From Paenibacillus turpanensis (GTDB lineage: Bacteria; Bacillota; Bacilli; Paenibacillales; YIM-B00363): a stretch of 64,000 nt of DNA. Below the pieces are notes generated by a model, which worked only from the letters and a program-made list of their open reading frames with translations, did not search any database and was not told the origin of the DNA. Location of the stretch: contig NZ_WTLI01000010.1 in NCBI RefSeq assembly GCF_011421635.1, positions 1-64,000 of the forward strand, written 5' to 3'. The translations under genes were made by a program, and so were the position numbers. The first letter of the stretch is position 1; every line of letters begins with the position of its first letter. Positions 17,111 through 29,294 of this stretch are shown piece by piece.

Positions 17111-17578
17111 ATGGCACAACGATACCGCATTACTCATGATGTAATAGACGTAAACGCCGTGGCGGCTTTGGTATCGCATCCCGACCATGGAGCTAACGTC
17201 GTTTTTATTGGAACGACCCGAGAAATGACGAAGGGCAAGCGAACCATTCGTTTAGAATACGACGGCTACGAGCCGATGGCACTGCGCACGCTGCATCAAA
17301 TCGGCGATGAAATCGCGGATAGATGGAGCGGCACGCTGACGGCAATTACACACCGGCTGGGCACCGTGCCCGTCAGTGAAGCGAGTGTTGTCATTGCCGT
17401 TTCCAGCCCGCACCGCAGCGCGGCCTATGACGCAAGCCGCTACGCGATCGAACGGCTGAAGCAAATCGTGCCGATCTGGAAAAAGGAAATTTGGGAGGAT
17501 GGCGAGCAGTGGATCGGCCATCAGCTGGGGCCCTGGAATCCGGTCCAGCCTCCCGAAGGAGGAGAAGGCGATGCTTGA
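17111..17578 (+). CDS. moaE: Molybdopterin synthase large subunit
   Basis: 155 residues. MoaE, with MoaD, inserts the dithiolene sulfurs into precursor Z. The family motifs are present: GTTREMTKGK, LEYDGYEPMA, HRLGTVPVSEASV and IVPIWKKEIW with the active-site Lys. The gene is divergent from moaA, with 96 bases between them, and overlaps the next gene by 8 bases, showing translational coupling. No moaD is adjacent. Confidence 0.95.
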   Translation: MAQRYRITHDVIDVNAVAALVSHPDHGANVVFIGTTREMTKGKRTIRLEYDGYEPMALRTLHQIGDEIADRWSGTLTAITHRLGTVPVSEASVVIAVSSPHRSAAYDASRYAIERLKQIVPIWKKEIWEDGEQWIGHQLGPWNPVQPPEGGEGDA

Positions 17579-18599
17579 GCGCTATTCGCGGCAAATGCTG
17601 TTTGCCCCCATCGGACAAGCCGGCCAGCAGCGGCTGATCGACTCCCGCGTCGTTATCGTCGGCATGGGCGCCTTAGGCACCGTCCTTGCGAATCATATGG
17701 TCCGGGCCGGCGTCGGTTACGTCCGGCTTATTGACCGGGATTTTGTGGAGCCGAGCAACCTGCAGCGGCAAATGCTGTACACGGAAGCCGATGCCGACGG
17801 CTCGACGCCGAAAGCGATTGCCGCAGCGGACCTGCTGCGCAGGGTGAACTCCGCCGTTGAGATCGAGCCGCATGTGGCCGATCTCAACGCGGCTAACGCC
17901 GAAGCTCTGCTCGGCGGCGTGGATTTGATCTTGGACGGAAGCGATAATTTTTCCGTCCGCTTTCTGATTAACGATGCCGCGGTGAAGCTCGGCATTCCGT
18001 GGATTTACGGCGGCGCCGTCAGCTCCCGCGGAATGATGATGACGATCATTCCGGGAGAAACGCCCTGCCTGCGCTGCTTGTTCCCTCAATCGCCTTCCCA
18101 AGGCGGCGGCGATACGTGCGACACCGTCGGCGTGCTTGGCCCGATTATTCATATCGTAGCCTCTTACCAGGCGACGGAGGCGCTGAAATACTTAACCGGC
18201 AATAAGCAGGAGCTGCACGGGCGCATGCTGCAGTTTGACATTTGGCGTTCGCAGGACTCCGCCATCGATATCAGCCGCTCCCGCCGGGAGCAATGCCCTG
18301 CATGCGGCCAGCACCGCTTTGAATATTTGGAAATGGATGAGGGAGACGACGCCGTTCAATCCATGTGCGGCCGTGATTCCGTACAGATCGTTCCACGGAA
18401 TCCGTCTCCGGTAAATCTGGCCCAGTGGGAAGAGAAATGGCGTCCGCTCGGAAGCGTTACGCGAAATCCATTTTTGCTGAAGCTGTCCCCTAACGAGGAA
18501 GTGACCATTGTGCTGTTTCCCGATGGCCGGGTCCTGATTCAGGGCGTCAGCGATCCCGTTCAAGCCAAATCGTTATACAGCCGATATATTGGAATGTAA
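17571..18599 (+). CDS. moeB: MoeB/ThiF/HesA-family adenylyltransferase
   Basis: 342 residues. An E1-like enzyme that adenylates the C-terminal Gly of a sulfur-carrier protein (MoaD or ThiS). It shows the nucleotide loop VGMGALGTVLANHM, the RDFVEPSNLQRQ loop, zinc cysteines CLRC and CPAC, and the CDTVGVLGPI segment. An extra region of about 90 residues follows, ending VQAKSLYSRYIGM. The start at ATG 17571 has GGAGGAG in front and lies inside the moaE end; a longer upstream frame has no ribosome-binding site. The position after moaE favours a MoeB role, but ThiF-type function cannot be excluded. Confidence 0.88.
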   Translation: MLERYSRQMLFAPIGQAGQQRLIDSRVVIVGMGALGTVLANHMVRAGVGYVRLIDRDFVEPSNLQRQMLYTEADADGSTPKAIAAADLLRRVNSAVEIEPHVADLNAANAEALLGGVDLILDGSDNFSVRFLINDAAVKLGIPWIYGGAVSSRGMMMTIIPGETPCLRCLFPQSPSQGGGDTCDTVGVLGPIIHIVASYQATEALKYLTGNKQELHGRMLQFDIWRSQDSAIDISRSRREQCPACGQHRFEYLEMDEGDDAVQSMCGRDSVQIVPRNPSPVNLAQWEEKWRPLGSVTRNPFLLKLSPNEEVTIVLFPDGRVLIQGVSDPVQAKSLYSRYIGM

Positions 18600-18698
18600 G
18601 ATAACTTACGTTCAATATCTAGCAAGAAAGGATTGCTCTTTCGACATTTCCTTTGTAAACTAAACTTAATACCAACGAGGGCGACAGGTGAAAACGAT

Positions 18699-19751
18699 AT
18701 GAGGGTTAATGTTACAGATTTGCAGGTCGGTGATAAGCTTACTTCCCATGTGTTTAACCAATACGGCCTGCACGTGCTGTCTTCCGATTCCGTGCTGTCC
18801 GCTAACGATATTGCCATGCTTTTCCGCCATGGCATTGAATATGTAGATATCGCTATCCGCGTCGTAGACGTGAAGGCAAAAATTGCCCAATTTCAAAAGG
18901 AAAGCCAGCTCCGCGAAAAAATGCAGCCGATGCTGGATCAAGCGGTGGAAGGCTTAAAACGGCTGTTCGAGCAGGCCGGTGCTGCCGGAACCTTTGATCC
19001 GCAGCTTGTGGACAACGCCTACCAGCCTCTAGCGGAACAAATCCAAAAAGAAACGGATGTCGTCTCGCTGCTGCTTGCACTGGAAGTGACGGACGACTAT
19101 ACCTACCAGCACAGCGTTCAGGTCGGCATGATTTCTTATTTCATTGCCAAATGGATGGGGAAAAGCGAAGCCGAGGCGCAAAAAATCGGCAAAGCCGGTT
19201 TCCTGCACGATATAGGAAAAACGAAGATTCCTCACGAAATTTTGTATAAAAAAGACAAGCTGACGACAGCCGAGTTCAACGAGATCAAGAAGCATACAAC
19301 GTACGGCCATGATATTATCGTGGAATCTTTAGAGGACGCTTCGATGGCTCTCGTAGCGCTTCAGCATCATGAGCGAATGAATGGCAGAGGATATCCAAAC
19401 GGAGATTCCGACAGCCAAATTCACCCTTATGCCAAGATCGTTTCGGTAGCGGAAGTATACTGCACGATGATTTCCTCCACCGTTTATCAGGCGAAACGCA
19501 ACATGCTTGCAGTACTGCAAGAGCTGCACAACCTAAGCTTTACGGAGCTGGATCCTCAAATTACGCATACGTTTATTCAGAATATGATTCCGAACTTTAT
19601 TGGCAAAAAAATTACGCTTGATAACGGCCAGGTTGGTACCATTGTTATGACTAACGCTAACGATTTCTTTCGGCCGCTTATTCAAATTGATAATACGTTT
19701 ATCGATCTATCGAAGGAAAAGCAATACGCCGTGAAGGACATTCAAATGTAA
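18699..19751 (+). CDS. HD-GYP domain protein with altered signature residues
   Basis: 350 residues, with the same architecture as the protein at 11976-13058: an N-terminal region of about 120 residues (MRVNVTDLQVGDKL) and then HD-GYP. HDIGKT (170-175) is intact, but the GYP loop reads HHERMNGRGYP (Asp to Asn), and the later metal-ligand segment is VAEVYCTMIS where VADVYDALT is usual, so Glu252 replaces Asp. It may bind metal differently or have lost activity. The start is ATG 18699 after AGGTGA; an upstream frame to 18633 lacks support. It is followed by a strong terminator. Confidence 0.88.
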   Translation: MRVNVTDLQVGDKLTSHVFNQYGLHVLSSDSVLSANDIAMLFRHGIEYVDIAIRVVDVKAKIAQFQKESQLREKMQPMLDQAVEGLKRLFEQAGAAGTFDPQLVDNAYQPLAEQIQKETDVVSLLLALEVTDDYTYQHSVQVGMISYFIAKWMGKSEAEAQKIGKAGFLHDIGKTKIPHEILYKKDKLTTAEFNEIKKHTTYGHDIIVESLEDASMALVALQHHERMNGRGYPNGDSDSQIHPYAKIVSVAEVYCTMISSTVYQAKRNMLAVLQELHNLSFTELDPQITHTFIQNMIPNFIGKKITLDNGQVGTIVMTNANDFFRPLIQIDNTFIDLSKEKQYAVKDIQM

Positions 19752-19759
19752 TGAAGCAA

Positions 19760-19787
19760 GGCTGCCATCATCCGGCAGCCTTTTTTT
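19760..19787 (+). terminator. Intrinsic terminator after the second HD-GYP gene
   Basis: GGCTGCC, a 7-nt loop, GGCAGCC and seven T. It begins 8 bases after the stop codon. Confidence 0.92.
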
Positions 19788-19818
19788 CATGTCTAACGGT
19801 TTGATAACGCGAGCTCTA

Positions 19819-21144
19819 TTAATAAACAAAACGCTTTGCAGTAATAAACGTCTTCTTCCAAAACGCGCGGTTAATGCTCCGGTATTGCACGCCATCCTTC
19901 GGCTCGTCCAGCGCATGGATCATCATGCCGTTGCCGATATAAATGCCCACATGTCCGGCCACTTTGTTGGACTTAAAGCGCCCAGGGACGTAGAAGAAAA
20001 GCAAGTCGCCTTTCCGCAAATTTTTGCGGCTGACGGTCTGTCCAAGCTTTTGCTGTGCACGGGATGTACGCGGCAGGTCAATACCGTATTTACCGAACAC
20101 ATATCGGGTATAGGAAGAACAATCGAAACGATTCGATTGCGGATAGGGTGCTGCGCCAAACTTGTATTTTACCCCAAGATATCGTTTTGCCGTATTTAAC
20201 AGCGCCCCAACATCAACATTTTTCAATGCTGTTTCTACTGCTTCTTGTTCAAAAGGACTTACGTTTCCACCGACCGTGTAGGCTTCTCCATACTGCTCCG
20301 GATCCGCATTCCAAACCCCGGCTTCAGCGCCAGCCTCGGCGCCCGCTTGCCCTTGATTCGGAGTCGGCTGCGTAAAGTCAACATCTTTGAATGGATCCGC
20401 TGGATCATCCCCAAAATTAAGGGCATCATTCGGCACATCCGGAAGGTTGTCCGTATCCTTTAAGTACACATCGCCGTCGGAAGGATGAATAATCAGCTTG
20501 TTCTCGTCAAGATCATACACCATCCATTCGCCGAATATATCCGCGACACCGGACACCGGAATATGCGGCACACCGTTAATACGAACCGGAGGCTCCTTCA
20601 GTGTTATCGTCTCGCCCTCCACCTGCACCTTCGGATCGTTCATCGTTACAATAAATTCGGAGCCATTATCACCGATATCGAATGTTTCACCATTCTGCTC
20701 TGCACGAAACTCCAACAAATTGATAATATCTGCCAAAGGAACATAACGCGATTGACCGGAAGTTACAAAAGGAATGACCGCATCCGATAAGGCTGATTCA
20801 CCCAGCGGACGGAGCGAGCTTTGTCCATCCTTCGAAAGCATTCCGAGTCCGCCGGAATTCGTTTCTCCGACCGTATTTCCTTCCTCGTCAGCCGCAAGGG
20901 AGTTATAGCCGCCTGTAATATCGAACGCTAATGGTCTTCCGTCATCCCCCATCGCTTGGCTGCCGCCCTGCGCTTGATCCCCGCCTTGAGCCTGCTGCTC
21001 TTGCCCGCCGCCTTGAGCCTGCTGCTCTTGCCCGCCGCCTTGCTGCTGGCCGCCCTGCGCGCCGTTATTTGCCGTATTACAAGCGGTTAACGATACAAAA
21101 ACAAAAACCATGCCGGTTGCCACTATGCTTCGCCACTTGTTCAT
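19819..21144 (-). CDS. NlpC/P60 cell-wall hydrolase, lipoprotein
   Basis: 441 residues. A signal peptide with lipobox LTAC (Cys22) is followed by a Gly/Gln-rich linker with repeats of GGGQEQQAQ. A middle part (about 80-230) contains segments such as DGQSSLRPL and PPVRINGVPHIPVSGVADIF that resemble copper-amine-oxidase-N-like stalk domains. The C-terminal NlpC/P60 peptidase has the catalytic Cys in FDCSSYTRYVF, His in GHVGIYIGNG and a third polar residue in MMIHA. It should be anchored outside the membrane and cleave peptidoglycan stem peptides. It starts at ATG 21144 with GGAG in front and stands alone, convergent with the HD-GYP gene. Confidence 0.92.
   Translation of the reverse strand: MNKWRSIVATGMVFVFVSLTACNTANNGAQGGQQQGGGQEQQAQGGGQEQQAQGGDQAQGGSQAMGDDGRPLAFDITGGYNSLAADEEGNTVGETNSGGLGMLSKDGQSSLRPLGESALSDAVIPFVTSGQSRYVPLADIINLLEFRAEQNGETFDIGDNGSEFIVTMNDPKVQVEGETITLKEPPVRINGVPHIPVSGVADIFGEWMVYDLDENKLIIHPSDGDVYLKDTDNLPDVPNDALNFGDDPADPFKDVDFTQPTPNQGQAGAEAGAEAGVWNADPEQYGEAYTVGGNVSPFEQEAVETALKNVDVGALLNTAKRYLGVKYKFGAAPYPQSNRFDCSSYTRYVFGKYGIDLPRTSRAQQKLGQTVSRKNLRKGDLLFFYVPGRFKSNKVAGHVGIYIGNGMMIHALDEPKDGVQYRSINRAFWKKTFITAKRFVY
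20987..21042. repeat. Tandem 27-bp repeat in the lipoprotein linker
   Basis: Two adjacent copies of a 27-bp unit encode the Gly/Gln-rich repeats after the lipobox. In-frame repeat number could vary between strains and change linker length. Confidence 0.7.
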
Positions 21145-21216
21145 TCCCTTTTCTCCTTTACGTGTGAGACTGATTTTTCAGTCATAGGGTGTGTTGTCAG
21201 GAGAAAAATATGCGGC

Positions 21217-21254
21217 AAAAAAGCACGTCCCCGTTGGTAAGGAACGTGCTTTTT
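21217..21254 (-). terminator. Terminator of the suf operon (bidirectional hairpin)
   Basis: AAAAAGCACGT and ACGTGCTTTTT flank a 15-nt loop. Either strand gives a stem followed by T, and it lies 25 bases after the sufB stop. Confidence 0.9.
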
Positions 21255-21278
21255 AGCAGTGTTTTCCGATTTATTAGT

Positions 21279-22676
21279 TTAACCGATGGAGCCTTCCATC
21301 TCGAACTTGATGAGACGGTTCATCTCTACCGCGTATTCCATCGGAAGCTCTTTCGTGAATGGCTCGATGAAGCCCATTACGATCATTTGCGTTGCTTCCG
21401 CTTCAGATAAGCCGCGGCTCATCAGGTAGAAGAGCTGGTCTTCGGATACCTTCGATACCGTTGCTTCATGCTCAAGCGTAACATTGTCGTTCATGATTTC
21501 GTTGTACGGAATCGTATCGGAAGTGGACTCGTTGTCAAGAATGAGCGTGTCGCACTTGATGTTCGCTTTCGCGCCTTCCGCGTTGCGTCCGAAGGAAGCA
21601 AGACCGCGGTATGTTACTTTGCCGCCATGCTTCGAAATCGACTTTGAAACGATCGTCGAAGTCGTATCCGGAGCAAGGTGAATCATCTTCGCGCCGGCAT
21701 CCTGATGCTGGCCCTTGCCTGCTACGGCGATGGACAATACGCTGCCCTTCGCGCCGCGGCCTTTCAGAACAACCGCAGGATATTTCATCGTCAGCTTGGA
21801 GCCGATATTGCCGTCAACCCACTCCATGTTTGCATTTTCTTCCGCAACGGCACGCTTCGTAACCAGGTTGTAAATGTTCGGAGCCCAGTTTTGAATTGTC
21901 GTGTAACGGCAGCGGGAGTTTTTACGGCAGATGATTTCAACGACGGCGCTGTGCAGCGAGTTCGTGCTGTAAATCGGCGCTGTGCAGCCTTCAACGTAAT
22001 GTACGAAGGAATCCTCGTCGGTGATAATCAATGTACGCTCGAACTGACCCATGTTCTCGGAGTTAATGCGGAAGTACGCCTGCAGCGGAATTTCGCATTT
22101 TACGCCTTTTGGAACGTAGATGAAGGAACCGCCGGACCATACTGCGCTGTTCAGTGCAGCAAATTTGTTGTCGCTTGGCGGAACGATTGTTCCGAAATAC
22201 TCGCGGAACAAATCTTCATGCTCTTTGAGCGCCGTGTCCGTATCCATAAAGATAACGCCCTGGTCTTCAAGCTCCTTCTGCATGCTGTGGTAAACAACCT
22301 CGGACTCGTATTGAGCGGAAACCCCCGCAAGGAACTTCTGCTCCGCTTCCGGAATACCCAGTTTATCGAAGGTTTGCTTAATTTCCGCAGGAACCTCTTC
22401 CCATGTCTTACCTTTTACGTCCGATGGACGAACATAATACTGAATATCGTTGAAGTCAAGCCCTTCCAAATCCCCGCCCCACTTTGGAGTAGGCATTTTG
22501 AAAAATTGCTCGAGGGACTTCAAACGGAACTCCAGCATCCACTGCGGCTCGCCCTTCATGCGGGAAATCTCGGTTACGATTTCCGGCGTCAAGCCTTTAC
22601 CCGATTGGAAAACAGCTTGGTGATTGTCTTTAAAGCCATATTTATATAAATCCAATTCCGGCATTTCTTTAGCCAT
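21279..22676 (-). CDS. sufB: Fe-S cluster scaffold SufB
   Basis: 465 residues. SufB forms the SufBC2D scaffold that builds Fe-S clusters in the cytoplasm. The sequence is typical throughout: [38 protein letters not shown] (shown here in part only), EGCTAPIYS and the beta-helix core ending [25 protein letters not shown]. It is last in the sufC-D-S-U-B operon, three bases after sufU, and is followed by a terminator. Confidence 0.97.
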   Translation of the reverse strand: MAKEMPELDLYKYGFKDNHQAVFQSGKGLTPEIVTEISRMKGEPQWMLEFRLKSLEQFFKMPTPKWGGDLEGLDFNDIQYYVRPSDVKGKTWEEVPAEIKQTFDKLGIPEAEQKFLAGVSAQYESEVVYHSMQKELEDQGVIFMDTDTALKEHEDLFREYFGTIVPPSDNKFAALNSAVWSGGSFIYVPKGVKCEIPLQAYFRINSENMGQFERTLIITDEDSFVHYVEGCTAPIYSTNSLHSAVVEIICRKNSRCRYTTIQNWAPNIYNLVTKRAVAEENANMEWVDGNIGSKLTMKYPAVVLKGRGAKGSVLSIAVAGKGQHQDAGAKMIHLAPDTTSTIVSKSISKHGGKVTYRGLASFGRNAEGAKANIKCDTLILDNESTSDTIPYNEIMNDNVTLEHEATVSKVSEDQLFYLMSRGLSEAEATQMIVMGFIEPFTKELPMEYAVEMNRLIKFEMEGSIG

Positions 22677-22679
22677 TTG

Positions 22680-25619
<2,940 letters not shown>

Positions 25620-25641
25620 TGTACTTCCTCCTTACGTCCGA

Positions 25642-26472
25642 TTATAAATTCGGCGCTTTCGTATTCATCGGAACGACAAACTCATCTTCTTCCACGCCTA
25701 CGCGCTCATCCGTAATGCCGAGCTCCTCTTTGATCCAATCGTAGCCTTCTGCTTCCAGACGCTCTGCAAGCTCCGGTCCGCCGGACTTGACGATACGGCC
25801 CTGCATCATTACGTGTACAAAGTCAGGGTTGATGTAGTTCAAGAGGCGCTGATAGTGCGTGATCACAAGGAAGCCGCGGTCTTCGGAACGCATTGCGTTA
25901 ACACCGGCTGCAACGATCTTCAATGCGTCGATATCCAGACCGGAGTCGATCTCGTCAAGAATAACAATGCTCGGCTGAAGCATCATCATTTGCAAAATTT
26001 CGTTACGCTTCTTTTCGCCGCCGGAGAAGCCCTCGTTCAGGTAACGGTGCATGAACTGCGGGTCCATTTCCAGCTCTTTCATTTTTGCTTCCATTTGACG
26101 GATGAACTTGATCAAGGAAATTTCATTGCCTTCGCCAAGACGTGCGTTCATTGCACTGCGAAGGAAGTCCGCGTTCGTTACGCCGGCAATTTCGCTCGGA
26201 TACTGCATCGCCAAGAACAAGCCAGCGAGAGCGCGCTCGTCAACTCCCATTTCCAGGACGTCTTCGCCGTTTAGCGTCACGTTTCCGCCTTCGATTTCAT
26301 ACTTCGGATGGCCCATGATTGCCGAAGCAAGGGTCGATTTCCCTGTTCCGTTCGGTCCCATGATGGCATGCACTTCGCCGCCTTTAATCTCAAGCGTAAC
26401 GCCCTTCAAAATTTCTTTTCCTTCGACGGTCGCTTTCAGCTCGTCTATTGTAAATACCGGTTTGTTCGACAT
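25642..26472 (-). CDS. sufC: SufC ATPase
   Basis: 276 residues. ABC-type ATPase that drives the SufBCD complex. Walker A is GPNGTGKST, the signature is [11 protein letters not shown], and Walker B is [12 protein letters not shown]. It is first in the operon, and starts at ATG 26472 with GGAGG in front (GGAGGGAATACGTTC). The C-terminal tail of about 30 residues ([15 protein letters not shown]) is longer than in many SufC proteins. Confidence 0.97.
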   Translation of the reverse strand: MSNKPVFTIDELKATVEGKEILKGVTLEIKGGEVHAIMGPNGTGKSTLASAIMGHPKYEIEGGNVTLNGEDVLEMGVDERALAGLFLAMQYPSEIAGVTNADFLRSAMNARLGEGNEISLIKFIRQMEAKMKELEMDPQFMHRYLNEGFSGGEKKRNEILQMMMLQPSIVILDEIDSGLDIDALKIVAAGVNAMRSEDRGFLVITHYQRLLNYINPDFVHVMMQGRIVKSGGPELAERLEAEGYDWIKEELGITDERVGVEEDEFVVPMNTKAPNL

Positions 26473-26519
26473 GAACGTATTCCCTCCAACTATTTTCTAC
26501 AAATTATTTTTATATGGAA

Positions 26520-26598
26520 ATTGAGAATCACAGGATTCGTGATTCTCAATGATTCTCAATAATGATTCTATTATAGCGCACCTCATAGCGTGAATAAA
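26520..26598 (-). promoter_or_regulatory. suf promoter with repeated operator
   Basis: On the minus strand a perfect TATAAT (26575-26570) sits 17 bases after a weak TTTATT. Immediately downstream, over the expected start site, ATTGAGAATC occurs twice in tandem (26560-26541) and an inverted copy follows (26529-26520), with a partial further copy at the -10 side. The inverted pair TTGAGAATCAC/GTGATTCTCAA has 11-bp perfect arms with a 7-bp gap. The overlap with the start site points to a repressor site; an RNA hairpin in the leader is also possible. The motif resembles, but does not match, Fur-type boxes. Confidence 0.7.
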
Positions 26599-26643
26599 GG
26601 GGCACGGCATAAGATGATAAACATTTTTGTTTAATAAGTGCAA

Positions 26644-27219
26644 TTACTCGATTTTCCCCAGCGTCCGCAAAAGCTCTTCTTTCCGCTGTAGAAATGTGCT
26701 GTCGTCCAGCACCGGAATTGCCCGATCAGACGCTATTTCGTCCTCTAGGGTAATCCACGACCTGCACCCCGTATAAGAATCGACCATTGGAATCGTGATC
26801 TCACGATTAAGCTTATAAACTCTAAGTATGATTAAATGTAACGGCTGTGTCTTTTTCCACTTCAGACGCTCTTCCGCAAATTGCTCCGTCCAGATATGGT
26901 AAGGCTGTACCTTCAACAGCTCCTCCATGTCATGGATCAGCAGCTCTTGTTCGGCAATCGCGAAGGAAGTGATCGGTACCAGGTCGGAACCCGGCTTCCA
27001 TACAGCAATGCTCTCCTCAACGTAATGCCGGTATGCTTCCTTCATTAAATCTTTACGCTGATGCTCGAACGTCGGGAATAAGTAAAAGGTGCTGCTCTCC
27101 ATTTGAAAATGCTTCGTTTCTTCGGAGATTCCGCCTTTTCGCAGGAGTAGGATTTGATCGCCCATTTCCAATGCCTTAATAGCGGATGCCCACTCTTTTA
27201 AAGCGACGGACGGATTCAT
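26644..27219 (-). CDS. DUF1802 family protein
   Basis: 191 residues. The start of the family pattern is clear (ALKEWASAIKALEMGDQILLLRKGGI, written here as the segments ALKEWASAIKALE and DQILLLRKGGI), followed by FYLFPTFEHQ and the Trp- and Arg-rich middle. No enzyme motifs are recognised and the function is unknown. ATG 27219 is chosen over GTG 27231 because AAAAGG lies nine to ten bases in front of it. It is upstream of the suf promoter on the same strand and separately transcribed. Confidence 0.85.
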   Translation of the reverse strand: MNPSVALKEWASAIKALEMGDQILLLRKGGISEETKHFQMESSTFYLFPTFEHQRKDLMKEAYRHYVEESIAVWKPGSDLVPITSFAIAEQELLIHDMEELLKVQPYHIWTEQFAEERLKWKKTQPLHLIILRVYKLNREITIPMVDSYTGCRSWITLEDEIASDRAIPVLDDSTFLQRKEELLRTLGKIE

Positions 27220-27400
27220 GAAATCACACACCTTTTCGAAGTAAATAAAGAAGAAGCCACTTATTACCTTGGTTATTGTATCAAACCGTGCCCCAAAATG
27301 AAAATAAGTCTTCTATAGTTTCATTCATGAAACACGAATCGCAGGAGCCGCCCGGCCGAAAAACCAGGCAAGCTCTCTACGCCGTATCGAAATCAGCCGA

Positions 27401-27853
27401 CTAGCCGAGAAAAGAGGAAAGCAGCCAATTGTGCTTTTCAAGAGAAGACTGGATGGCCAGCAGCATATCGCCTGTCGTTTCATCGTTAAGCTGCTCGGCG
27501 CTTTCGATCGCTTCCTTCAATTCCTCGATAACCTTGTCAAAATCGGCAACCAAAGATTGCACCATCTGCTCGGCGGATTCTTTGCCCTTCGCTTCTTGAA
27601 CGGAGGACAGTTCCAAATATTCCTTCATCGTTGCCGGAGGATTACCCTTTAACGTAAGGGAACGTTCCGCAATTTCATCGATGTGAAGAGCAAATTCGGT
27701 ATACAGCTCTTGGAACTTCGCGTGCAATGTAAAAAATTGCGGGCCTCTTACGTACCAGTGGTAATTGTGCAGCTTGACGTAAAGCACACTAAAGTTGGCC
27801 AGTTGTTTGTTTAGTTGGTCGATGATTGGTTTCACTGCTGTAGCTTGTGTCAT
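27401..27853 (-). CDS. dps: Dps/MrgA ferritin-like DNA-protecting protein
   Basis: 150 residues. The family ferroxidase residues are visible at [13 protein letters not shown] and [10 protein letters not shown] (His32, His44, Asp59, Glu63 from the chosen start). Dps dodecamers store iron and protect DNA from peroxide. The start is ATG 27853 behind GGAGG; a frame extends upstream to 27934 without support. A PerR box in its promoter spacer predicts induction by peroxide or low manganese/iron balance. Confidence 0.95.
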   Translation of the reverse strand: MTQATAVKPIIDQLNKQLANFSVLYVKLHNYHWYVRGPQFFTLHAKFQELYTEFALHIDEIAERSLTLKGNPPATMKEYLELSSVQEAKGKESAEQMVQSLVADFDKVIEELKEAIESAEQLNDETTGDMLLAIQSSLEKHNWLLSSFLG

Positions 27854-27958
27854 AAATAGTACCTCCTTCAGATTCCTCCATCGTTTCTGGACTAGTATTG
27901 CCATAATACGTGGTTGAATGCTTCTTCGATTCATGCTTTAATCTTTTCTATATTCAAT

Positions 27959-27987
27959 ACTATATTATAATAATTATAATCTGTCAA
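27959..27987 (-). promoter_or_regulatory. dps promoter with PerR box in the spacer
   Basis: The minus strand reads TTGACA, a 17-bp spacer, then TATAGT. The spacer, with the first base of the -10 box side, contains TTATAATNATTATAA (27965-27979), the full consensus PerR operator. Binding there would block RNA polymerase directly. The leader to the ATG is about 100 bases. Confidence 0.9.
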
Positions 27988-28081
27988 ACGGCGACAGGAA
28001 AATTATTGTTTTCTCGACAAGACGAATACCTTATACTAAGGGTCGTATAAGCTATACTATTAATGCGCGGAGGTGCCTTTC

Positions 28082-29287
28082 TTGGCTGAATATCGCCCTT
28101 TAACGGAACAACAAGCGATCGAAACCGCCCGGACGATCGAACATTTATTTACACCCGGTGCTGAGCTTACCTGCCGGGAGATCGGTGACGGAAACCTGAA
28201 TCTGGTCTTTCATATAAAAGAAGAAGCGACAGGCAAAAGCGTGATCATCAAGCAGGCGCTCCCTTATGCTAAGGTAGTCGGCGAATCGTGGCCGCTTACC
28301 TTAGATCGTGCGCGGATCGAAAGTGAAGCGCTGATTTTGCAAGGGAAGCTGTGCCCGGATTTAGTACCGCATGTTTATTTCCATGACAGTGTGCAAGCGA
28401 TTACCGCTATGGAGGACTTAAGCGGGCATGTCATTATGCGTCAAGGCTTGATGAACCGGACCGTTTACCCGCGTTTTGCCGAGGATATCGGGTTATTTCT
28501 GGCGAAGACGCTGTTCTTCACGTCCGATCTCGGGATGAACCAGCAGGACAAAAAGCTGCAGCAGGGCCGTTTCATTAACCCGGAGCTGTGCAAAATTACG
28601 GAAGATTTAATTTTTGACGATCCGTATACAAACTCCCCGAACAATAACTACGAAGCACATATTAAAGATGCTGCGGAAGCTTTGTGGACCGACCGCGAGC
28701 TGCATTTGGAAGTGGCGCGGCTGCGTCATCGCTTCTTAACGCAAACACAGGCGCTGCTGCATGGCGATCTTCATACGGGAAGTATTTTTGCCCTGCCGGA
28801 TTCGACCAAGGTCATCGACCCTGAGTTTGCTTATTACGGCCCGATGGGCTTCGATATCGGCGCTGTCATCGCTAACCTGCTGCTGAACTACGCAGGTCAG
28901 GAATGGTGGAGCAAGGACGAGGCCTCCCGCGCGGAATTCCGCAGCTTCCTCACGAGCTCGGTTCGTGAGGTGTGGAATGTGTTTGAGCGCCATTTCCGCG
29001 AGTATTGGAGCACTTCCCTGGTGGATCGTATCTCGGCTGCACCGGGATTTGTTGACATTTATGTGCAGGAAGTGCTGCAGGATACCGTTGGTTATGCCGG
29101 CTGCAAAATGGTGCGCCGCATCGTTGGCCTCTCCCATGTTGCCGATATCGACAAGATCGAGGACAGCGCAGTTCGCGAAAAGGCGCAGCGGCTCGCGCTT
29201 GCCATCGGCACTTCATTAATCAAAAAGCATCGCGGCGTTCAATCGATTGAGGATGTGCTTGAAGCCGTCCAGCATGTAACGAAGTGA
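28082..29287 (+). CDS. mtnK: S-methyl-5-thioribose kinase
   Basis: 401 residues. Phosphorylates methylthioribose in the methionine salvage pathway. It has an aminoglycoside-kinase-like fold: [11 protein letters not shown] (nucleotide loop), [10 protein letters not shown] (catalytic Asp) and [16 protein letters not shown] (metal Asp). The start is taken as TTG 28082, eight bases after GGAGG; GTG 28073 overlaps that site. mtnA follows after 7 bases. I see no SAM riboswitch in its leader. Confidence 0.96.
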   Translation: MAEYRPLTEQQAIETARTIEHLFTPGAELTCREIGDGNLNLVFHIKEEATGKSVIIKQALPYAKVVGESWPLTLDRARIESEALILQGKLCPDLVPHVYFHDSVQAITAMEDLSGHVIMRQGLMNRTVYPRFAEDIGLFLAKTLFFTSDLGMNQQDKKLQQGRFINPELCKITEDLIFDDPYTNSPNNNYEAHIKDAAEALWTDRELHLEVARLRHRFLTQTQALLHGDLHTGSIFALPDSTKVIDPEFAYYGPMGFDIGAVIANLLLNYAGQEWWSKDEASRAEFRSFLTSSVREVWNVFERHFREYWSTSLVDRISAAPGFVDIYVQEVLQDTVGYAGCKMVRRIVGLSHVADIDKIEDSAVREKAQRLALAIGTSLIKKHRGVQSIEDVLEAVQHVTK

Positions 29288-29294
29288 GGCGAAA

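Noticed and set aside
26520-26560. Classical Fur or PerR box at the suf promoter
   Set aside because: The units are direct and inverted copies of ATTGAGAATC; they do not give the 7-1-7 palindrome of Fur or PerR.
27988-28081. SAM riboswitch before mtnK
   Set aside because: No S-box core or matching helices in the short leader between the dps promoter and mtnK.
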